From Coptodactyla brooksi (Eukaryota > Arthropoda > Insecta > Coleoptera > Scarabaeidae), in the NCBI GenBank assembly GCA_033557675.1, contig JAWQRM010000271.1, positions 1-25,199 of the forward strand: DNA of 25,199 bases. Direction: 5' to 3'. The translations under genes were made by a program, and so were the position numbers. The notes under the pieces are model-generated. The model did not search any database and was not told the DNA's origin. It worked only from the letters and a program-made list of their open reading frames with translations. Positions 18,503-25,199 of the stretch are shown here, one piece after another. Each line of letters opens with the position of its first letter. Positions within the stretch are counted from its first letter, which is position 1.

Positions 18503-20339
18503 GTCGTCAAATAAGAGCTCAATGGTTGGTGGTGGTTTACTAAGAATGGTAAATGACGGGTTTTTGTGTTACTTATACCGTTGTTAAATATTACAAAATA
18601 TGTGTACACAGTGACTGATTAAAAGCTTGTTGTTATAACGCAAAATAAAATAAAAATTAAAACCATTGTGACTTCTAATTACTTTAAGATTCGTCATCTA
18701 AAAAGGGCCATTCATGTGCTAATAGACGAAAACGCCGTTACGATTAAAGGGTTCACAATGGGCCTTAATTGCGGCTGTCACAAATCTTCCCGCGGCCCGC
18801 ATACCGCGATCTCGACTATAGAATACGACCTATCGCAATCGCCTTATCGCGTGGCGGAGATTAACTCCCTCTCCTCCTCTTCATCTCTTCTTCTGTAGAT
18901 GAATCCCGGGCTATAGGATTACGGGAAGATTTAATATTTAAACGGGGGTTACGGATGGGCGGATGAGCATGATCGTTAAAAATTTTACTGCCGCTTGCGG
19001 TAAGGTACGCAAGATAGGTTGGCTAATTACTGGACGCATCTTATTTTTTAAAATTGATTGAGAGGTCAGTCATTCGCATAAAATTGAGTAGTATTGTGTT
19101 ATGATGTATGAAAGATTTAATACCATTTCTAATTGTACACCAGAAGTTATTTTATTATTCTAAAAAACATTTCTAACATCTGAACCGTATCACAATTAAA
19201 AGTAGCTAATTACGTCCTTTTTTATTGATAAATAAGTCTCAAGGACTACCTATTTTGCGTTGCAAGATGAGCGGATATGTAATCCCCAGAACTAGTATTA
19301 TAGACTGACTTGTGTGTTTATTAGAATAAGTGAGAAGAATAGTTCTTAATGCGTTTCGACTGGAAGTTATAAGAAATTGCCGCTCGTGCAGCACATAAGT
19401 GAACCAGAGCAAGATTGATTTTTCGATCAGGATCGAAAGCGGAGAAACTAAACCACGCGCGAATCGGATGCATTCGACGTACTTGGACGGGATGAAATCG
19501 AATTAAGTGAAAAATCGCCGACGTCCTGTTTGTTATTCGCCATTGTGACAGCGACCTCTACATCGCCGTTCACGTGTTTGCAGTCTGCGTTGTTTCCTGA
19601 ACATTATTACTCCCAGTGTGAAATGCCTAAATCAAAATATCGCCACAATATTGACCGTATCGCTTTGTCTGAAACAATCCTTAAAATTCTTAAAATAGGA
19701 TTTAAAAAAGTTCAAATTCTAATTTTAGTTCATTACGAAATAAAATCTCCAAAACGCAAATGGCTGGAATTGGGGAGGGGGGGCGTTTCCAAGGTTTTGA
19801 TAGGCCGTTAAAGAATGGGGAAAATAAAGCCCGTAAATAATAATAATGGCAGACGGCTTTAATGGGGCCTCTTTAACTCGAATAATTAAGCTTCTTTGCA
19901 AATTGTGATTATCGTAAAACCGTCACTCTACGGTTATCACAGTCGGTGAATTATTTACTGAAGCAATAAAATGATTAATTAAGCGTCTGATGTTGAAGTA
20001 CAGTTTTTTGGCCAATAACACCGATTAACAAGGTGTCTATCCCTTGAAATTAAGCAAGCGGTGACTTTTATATTTTAGGCGGTGTTGAAAAAAAATATCA
20101 CATTAAAAATATTCCATCACCCACAGATTTAAAAAAAATCAAAATCTTGAAAATACACTTTATAAATGTACCTTATAAATTTTCTAATTTGGTTTTTAGT
20201 AATAACAAACGGTTAAATAAACACTTATAAAGCTTAAAACTAATATTTAAAACACTGAAAATATACATTGTTTATAAAGTGTCAGAAAAATCACTAAAAT
20301 TGTGAAAAGAAACGATATTCGTAAGAAATTTCCCAAATT
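18503..20339. other. Gene-free interval with GC-richer, complex blocks
   Basis: No transposon motif and no gene seen. Blocks at about 18690-19040, 19380-19620 and 19830-20010 are more complex than the surrounding AT-rich DNA and contain clustered motifs of homeodomain type (TTACGATTAAAG, CTTAATTGCGG, TGATTAATTAAG, GAATAATTAAGC). A 7-bp inverted repeat TTCGATC/GATCGAA lies near 19423-19438. Open frames of 76 and 93 codons (18668-18898, 19530-19811) lack motifs. I suspect conserved non-coding DNA, on appearance only. Confidence 0.35.
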
Positions 20340-21450
20340 TCATAGTTTACATAAATGTAAAGGTAAATGTCTTAACTGTGGATACTCTCTTATAAACTCA
20401 ATCACTAGCTTCTCTAATAAGGTTCTTCAAACAGTAATCTCCGAGTATATTAGGGATCAACCTGCCTTGATATCCGGTTTTTATTGCAGAAATATCCCGG
20501 TGGAAGCGCTCTCCATGATCGTCGCTCATAACTCTCATACTTTCAATTAAGTTTTCATAATTAGGATTTCGATTATTCCCTAAGAAACGTATTACATTTT
20601 TAAAATCAATTCATACAGCTTTTTCTAAATCACTTAATGTATCTTCAAAATTTTTGTCTTTCATAAGGTGCCTAATTTGTGGGCCAACAAAGATACCTTC
20701 CTTAATTTTTACGTAACTTAGCGATAGAAATTGTTCTTACAGATATTGAAATCCACGCCCTTCTTTATTCATCGCTTTAACGAAATTCTTCATATATCCC
20801 AACTTTATGTGCAAAGGTGGGAGAATAACTTTCTTTTTATCGACTACAGGAACGTTTTGGATATTTTTACACCCGCAATACATTGTTTGCGCTCTGGCCA
20901 GTCCTTGCTCTGCTGTCCCACTCGCATAGAAAACAACAGTATTTTGTATAACCTAGTTGCAATACCAATGAGGATGGCAATTATTTTAAAATTTGCACAT
21001 ATCTTTCAATTATGATATGAGTAATCAATTACATGAAGCGGTGTCTTCAGATTTTCGTAAGATTCTTTCATTATGCAGGAATATGCTATTGGAACAGACG
21101 GCAGGGCATTTAAATTATGGAGTAGCACAGCGTTCAAGCGGGTTTTCGAGCCATCGATGAACAATCGCCATTGTTCCGAGTTATAGTGACATTTTAAATC
21201 AGACATTAAACATTAGGCTCTTATAGCATTACAATGGTATAAATCACCTTTTATGGAAAAGAGATCCGAATATTTCTTACATCGATCTCGGTAAATAGAT
21301 ATGTTACTGTTTTTTGGAGGAGATTCCGAACTTGCAATCTTGGTACAAGTAATTCTGAGGTTTTTTTTTGATAAATTTAAGACTCACGAGATCATTTAAT
21401 TCTTCTTGAGTAATTAGATGTGGTTCTTCATTTATGTCAGGAGAATAGTT
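20340..21450 (-). pseudogene. Pseudogene of a multicopy arthropod protein family of unknown function
   Basis: Minus-strand blocks, high to low: EEPHLITQEELNDLV (about 21431-21393), SRLQVRNLLQKT, SEQWRLFIDGSKTRLNAVLL (around 21110-21180), FKIIAILIG, GYTKYCCFLCEWDSRART (around 20950), VVDKKKVILPPLHIKLGYMK, KIKEGIFVGPQIRHLMKD, FLGNNRNPNYENLIESM and SDDHGERFHRDI (20491-20526), ending with YKR and a stop near 20349. From memory, this order matches large uncharacterised proteins present in many copies in insect genomes. From about 20850 to 20349 one frame holds, broken by TAA after FQYL, TGA after EKAV where Trp is expected, and TGA after EASD. About 25 residues seem deleted before SDDHGERFH. Multicopy distribution suggests a mobile origin. 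Function is not known to me. Confidence 0.72.
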
Positions 21451-21954
21451 TACATTAGATTATACAACATTAGATTACTACTTCATCAAGTTCCATTTCT
21501 GCTACTACATCGTCATATGTAAACTTCTTTGGAGGTTTTGGTATTGATAATTCATCATTACGAAATACTATTGAATTGCTGAATGTAAGTTCGGGTAGTT
21601 AATTTTATGTTTACTTTTTGCACACATTCCCCTTTAATTTTTGTACTACAAAACTAGCAGTCGGTACTCTTTCTTATACCTTTTATCCACGCTAGGAGGT
21701 TTTTAGCACGCAAAAAATGTATGTATGGATCAAACACATGTGAAAGAAGAATGCAATATAATAACTACTATACGATAGCCTATATAATCCAAAACGTATA
21801 AATGAAATTCCTTAAAATTGAAGGGTGATAGAAAATCTTTACAACCATATTCTTTTTCAGCAGCTTAATCTATAAAGTTAGGCTAGGTTTAAAACGTGCG
21901 TGGGCTTATGCAGCCCTCCACTATGACCATCGATCGATTGTGGCTTACACCTAT
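21451..21954. other. Upstream side of the preceding pseudogene, unassigned
   Basis: Minus-strand text such as YQNLQRSLHMTM and NVNYSPDINEE suggests the N-terminal part of the same family may extend to about 21560, but motifs are too weak to fix an end. The rest is AT-rich and unassigned. Confidence 0.3.
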
Positions 21955-22150
21955 GTTATGACTCACCTTCCAATCCTGCTCTCTGTAGAGAATTGAATAT
22001 ATCTGGAGGTAATATCTTACCAAGGTCAGCTAGGCTCAGGTGGATGTATCCGAAGACCTGGAACCTTACTCTTCCCAATGTCGGGCAGGCACATAGTACG
22101 TGCTCTGTATTTTTCCGCCGATAGTCGATTAGTCGGGCTATCGATCGGTA
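21955..22150 (-). pseudogene. C-terminal tail of a LINE ORF2 (zinc-finger-like HxxxxC end)
   Basis: The minus strand reads RRKNTEHVLCACPTLGRVRF, then QVFGYIHLSLADLGKILP and FNSLQRAGL. The TEHVLCxCPxLxxxRF pattern is the conserved end of Jockey/R1/I-type ORF2 proteins, after the RNase H or thumb region. The sequence ends at a natural-looking stop near 21956. Upstream, homology stops abruptly at about 22140-22150 and switches to DUF4780-like sequence in another frame. Confidence 0.7.
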
Positions 22151-22620
22151 TATAAGCAACATAAATGTTGGGTTTAGGAAGATTAATCCCTCCAACTAAC
22201 TTGAGGCTGACATCAGGCCATGGTTTGAGTTTAACAGCTGCCCCCTCCAACCAAGACACCCCAGTCTCATCGGCGACGGTTACCTGGAGCGTTCCAGGCC
22301 AGCTCTGGATAAGCACCTGTGGTCCGTCGTCGTCTAATTCGTATACGGCGGCAATAATGGCCCCCTAGAGTCCTTACAGAAGTTTCACTTACTGGTGAGG
22401 AAGTATTAGTTGGAGTAGGACTGTCCCCAGTCTCCAACAGTAGCTCATTCTCCGTGCTAGCGTGAGGTTCTTTCTTCTGCACCGAGCTCCTTTTTTCGCT
22501 TCCCAGGTCCATATTATCTCAGGGGCTGGAGCGATCCGACAGTGATCTTCCCTGCAGCCAGTGTCTGATTCCGAAGTAAATAACCACATTCGAAACCTTT
22601 GCACCGCCCTGTACACGACC
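22151..22620 (-). pseudogene. DUF4780-like segment (LINE ORF1 or host-like protein)
   Basis: Minus frames give a Ser/Thr/Pro-rich stretch (LLLETGDSPTPTNTSSPVSE) and then, after one frameshift near 22340-22380, AIIAAVYELDDDGPQVLIQ, SWPGTLQVTVADETGVSWLE and LKPWPDVSLKLVGGINLPK. The second half matches my memory of the DUF4780 domain, with W-L-E in a helix followed by (L/W)xPW(E/P)(G/D)xxLKVV and LPxP. DUF4780 occurs in insect proteins, many of them linked to LINE ORF1s. The domain is cut off after LPKP, where the LINE ORF2 tail begins. Function of the domain is unknown; RNA or DNA binding is only a guess. Confidence 0.62.
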
Positions 22621-23797
22621 AGAACACTGACATCACCAAGCCGAACAGGTGGTCCGCCGGCCAGTTTTTTTGCCCGCCGGCAGGTTCGTTAAAAACCCAA
22701 ATCCGTGCACTAATTTACGTTGTACAGAAGCACAATTCAACACTGCCCGTCAAATAACATTCCTGTGACACATTAAACATGCAGGTAAGACCTAAACCGC
22801 AATCACTGCAACACTCTAATCGCAGGATGAACACGGAGCGACACGACGCTCGTCTGTATCGAATGGGTCTTTGAGCACGACTGGAATCTATAAGAAACAC
22901 CCAATGTATGTAGACGAACAAAAAATTCGTTAAGATTTGTTAATCAGGGTAATTATTAGTGTGAATCATTGCAGGCATAGTTTGCAGTAACAAACAAGTG
23001 CCTACAAACTTGTCTTCGTAGAAATTCATTACCATTCTCGTTGTCGGTCAGTAGGCAGATTGAAGGTTTTTTGTTTTTATGCCATTGCAAGGGCGAGGTA
23101 TATACCGCAAATTCTAGGAAAGGCAGCGGAACATAATATACAACCCCACGCAAAATTTTTAGACCTTAAATGTTCTTTTGATGCCATTAATAGTAACATA
23201 CTGGCAGAATATACTGGACCCTAGGTCTACCGACCGAGTCCATTGGGCCCAAAACGAGTTATTTTCTCCTAACTCACGGTAGCGTTAATGCACCCGCATT
23301 CACAGACTTTCCAAGTAGGAGGTATTTATAATTTTTGTGAAAAGGACTTTTCCCGATAAATAGTTTTTGCAGTATAAAAGTACTTCCGTGGTTTACCGAA
23401 AAGATTCAATGGACCTGTATGGCTTTTAGTGTATAAACGTACGTAAAGAGATTAGGTTTTATACTTAGTACTCCTTTGCTCATCAATATGCGGTCTTCCC
23501 CAAAGTTGAACCGCCTTTTAGGTAATCCCCGACTTTAGTAGATAAGGGAATCCCCTTATTATGTAGAAATGGAGACTTTGCGATAATTCAGTACTTATAG
23601 GTTTGAACATTGTGTCAGTGTTTTCCGTGGTACAATGGTGGCAAGTTTTCTCGTGGTGCAGACAAAATTTATATGTTCCTTCAATTGGGGTATTCAATTT
23701 ACTATTTCAGCTTTACCTTACTGGAAAATATCAGGTGATTGTTTGTAAGCTTGACATGTTAGATTTTTCCTGCATTTAGTTTTGCTCGTTACAGAAG
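22621..23797. other. Unassigned interval, perhaps including piggyBac 5' flank
   Basis: The first 70 bases hold a GC-rich inverted pair (CGCCGGC and CCGCCGGC around 22658-22682). 22700-22920 may be leader of the DUF4780-bearing element. From about 23220 to 23797 the sequence lies directly upstream of the piggyBac-like reading frame and may contain its 5' end; CCATTGGGCCCAAAACG near 23240 is a candidate tip, but no matching 3' end or TTAA pair was found. No other gene is recognisable. Confidence 0.35.
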
Positions 23798-24467
23798 ATG
23801 GCGCATAGAAAAAATGCAATCCTTTCACAACAGCAGATAGAGGCGATAGTAGAAGAAATGAGCGATCTTCCGATGATGATAGAGAAATGGACGCCGCCGA
23901 ATGTCTTCCCAATGATGAAAGAAACAGAAATACTCCACAAGAGTCTGTTAGTGAAGAATACAGTGATGATAGAACTCGTGTTGAAGGTAACCCTTTCACA
24001 TCAAAAAATAAACAAGTTGTCTGGTACCAAGATCCCATCTTACCTCGTCAGGGAAGACATTCGGAATACAATGTTCTACGAGAACGTTCAGGTCCAACTC
24101 GCTTTACAAATCGAGAGATCGATACTATAGCTTCTTCATTTTTCGCTTACTTTCGTAAACCTCTTCTAGAAATTTAATTATATTAATTTAATTATCCTAA
24201 AATGGACGAACGCTGAAGGAAGGATTGTTGTTTTTCGCTGAAGTGAAAAATATTTAGCGAGATAATCAGTCAAAACAGCTTTCAAGGCATACTTCGTGTA
24301 CTAAGGTTTGCTAATGCAAGAAAAGGACGGAGGGAAAGGAGCAGTGACAAAATAGTACCAATAAGAGAATATTTTGAGTTATGGAATACTTATTTGCAAG
24401 ATACTTAATTACCACATTGGTGTACGACGGTTGATGAACAACTCGTAACCCTCAGAAGAACTTAGTA
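23798..24467 (+). pseudogene. piggyBac-like transposase, N-terminal part, broken and truncated
   Basis: The plus strand starts with ATG at 23798 (MAHRKNAILSQQQIEAIVEE). One frameshift near 23860 leads into an acidic stretch SSDDDREMDAAE, typical of piggyBac N-termini, then VVWYQDPILPRQGRH and GPTRFTNREIDTIASSFFAYF. After a damaged stretch (24178-24280) comes LRVLRFANARKGRR, then SSDKIVPIREYFELWNTYLQ, a TAA, and TTVDEQLVTLRRT. The Asp in TVDEQ (codon 24433-24435) corresponds to the first catalytic Asp of piggyBac transposases. The FRGRCPF block expected next is altered to LRRT and a TAG, and everything after it, including the other two catalytic Asp residues and the cysteine-rich end, is missing. 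Known role of the family: precise cut-and-paste at TTAA. Confidence 0.85.
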
Positions 24468-25066
24468 ATATCACAAGAATTAACAAGGCTGACAGCAATG
24501 ACCCTAGAGAATACGGAGACAATAGTGAATATGAACGGACTAACCATGCAAAGTTTTAGAATAAATACAGCATTAAGACAAAGGAAATGAAGTCAAACAG
24601 CATCATCACTACACCAAAACTGAAAACTAATCGGGAGCGATGATAGACACGGAGACAGCCTTTCCACAACTCTGTTCAATCTGGTGCTTAAAGAAACCGT
24701 GAGAAAGGCTGGAGTAAGAGGCTGAAGTAATATTAACATATCGCAGGCAGTGGCATACGCAGACGATTTGACGATAATATCAAGAATAAAAGAAGACTCA
24801 GTAAAGAAGGTCATGATAATAAGGAAAGAAGCCAACAAGTGCGGTTTCAAGACTAACCGCAGTAAAACCAAATATATGAACAACAAGAAAAGCAACATAA
24901 AGAAAGAGACCAAACTATTCATTGGGTAGCCCGAAATAGAAAACATGAGATCATTTAATTATCTGGGAACAAGAATCGCTGTGGACAAAAGTAAAAATGT
25001 GAAAGAAAACATACACAAAGTAGTAAAAATTTATTATGCAAATAAACAAATAATTAGCGCCTATAT
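24468..25066 (+). pseudogene. RTE-like LINE reverse transcriptase fragment
   Basis: On the plus strand, LTRLTAMTLENTETIVNMNG and SFRINTALRQ lead to GDSLSTTLFNLVLKETVRKA (motif B), then VAYADDLTIISRIKED (motif C; YADD at 24756-24767, both Asp kept), FKTNRSKTKYM and FNYLGTRIAVDKSKN, ending at a stop near 25066. Between ALRQ and GDSLST, normally adjacent as RQGD, lie 69 extra bases (24582-24650), equal to 23 codons but containing stops. Stops also follow VRG and FIG. Motif A and everything upstream are missing because the fragment begins where the piggyBac sequence ends. It is a different copy and lineage from the RTE-like element at 16466-18460. Confidence 0.83.
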
Positions 25067-25199
25067 GTAACTGGGAAAGTAAATATAACTAGTTGACGTG
25101 TACATCCCACATGACTTTCTCTTACCGTGACCCTATTTTAATTATGACAACGCAATTTCGCAATGTGTTTTAGAAAATATTGAAGAAATATTTTAGACC
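25067..25199. other. Window end, no recognisable content
   Basis: The RT thumb should continue here but no clear motif is seen past the stop near 25066. Confidence 0.3.

Noticed and set aside
20731..21015. 94-codon plus frame
   Set aside because: Antisense of the arthropod family pseudogene, whose minus-strand motifs are much stronger.
23718..24038. 106-codon minus frame with a Ser/Leu-rich sequence
   Set aside because: Antisense of the piggyBac-like N-terminus, whose plus-strand motifs are clear.
24593..24946. 117-codon minus open frame, hydrophobic
   Set aside because: It is the antisense shadow of the RTE-like RT motifs on the plus strand.

Overview
The window looks like a repeat-rich, AT-rich stretch of an arthropod genome, most probably an insect. 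It carries decayed Jockey-type and RTE-type LINEs, two kinds of mariner, a piggyBac-like transposase, DUF4780-like sequence and several foldback (MITE-like) elements, a mixture I associate with insect genomes. I see no intact host gene, no tRNA or rRNA gene, no CRISPR array and no bacterial operon structure. Every recognisable coding stretch is a mobile-element or element-like pseudogene broken by stops, frameshifts and deletions. All family calls come from reading translated motifs by eye, not from a database search.

Layout: 1-425 is a mariner transposase fragment (minus). 1500-3690 is the endonuclease and reverse-transcriptase half of a Jockey-like LINE (minus), abutted at its 3' side by a (TA)n tract. 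3938-4909 is a fairly complete DD41D (rosa-like) mariner transposase pseudogene (minus). 4910-5640 is unassigned and contains a short foldback. 5860-6680 is a Jockey ORF1 plus a possible ORF2 start (minus). The order and orientation suggest one Jockey copy split by the material between about 3.7 and 5.86 kb. 7713-8330 is a second copy of the first mariner family (minus), next to a 350-bp foldback at 8369-8717. 8.7-12.9 kb is mostly unassigned AT-rich DNA with small tandem and palindromic repeats.

12958-13410 is a second DD41D-like mariner fragment (minus). It is followed by a clean foldback MITE at 13591-13856 with TATA on both sides. 15.08-16.19 kb is probably the broken ORF1 and leader of another LINE (plus). 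16447-18460 is an RTE-like LINE (minus) with a (TAAA)n tail. 18.5-20.3 kb contains no recognisable element but has GC-richer, complex blocks that could be conserved non-coding DNA. 20340-21450 (minus) is a pseudogene of a multicopy arthropod protein family of unknown function whose motif layout hints at an RNase-H-fold transposase. 21955-22620 (minus) joins a DUF4780-like segment to the C-terminal tail of a LINE ORF2. 23798-24467 (plus) is a truncated piggyBac-like transposase running directly into an RTE-like reverse transcriptase fragment (24468-25066, plus).

There is no evidence here of genes working together as a system. The interest lies in the nesting and junctions of elements, the foldback elements, the unassigned protein family and the possible conserved non-coding blocks.
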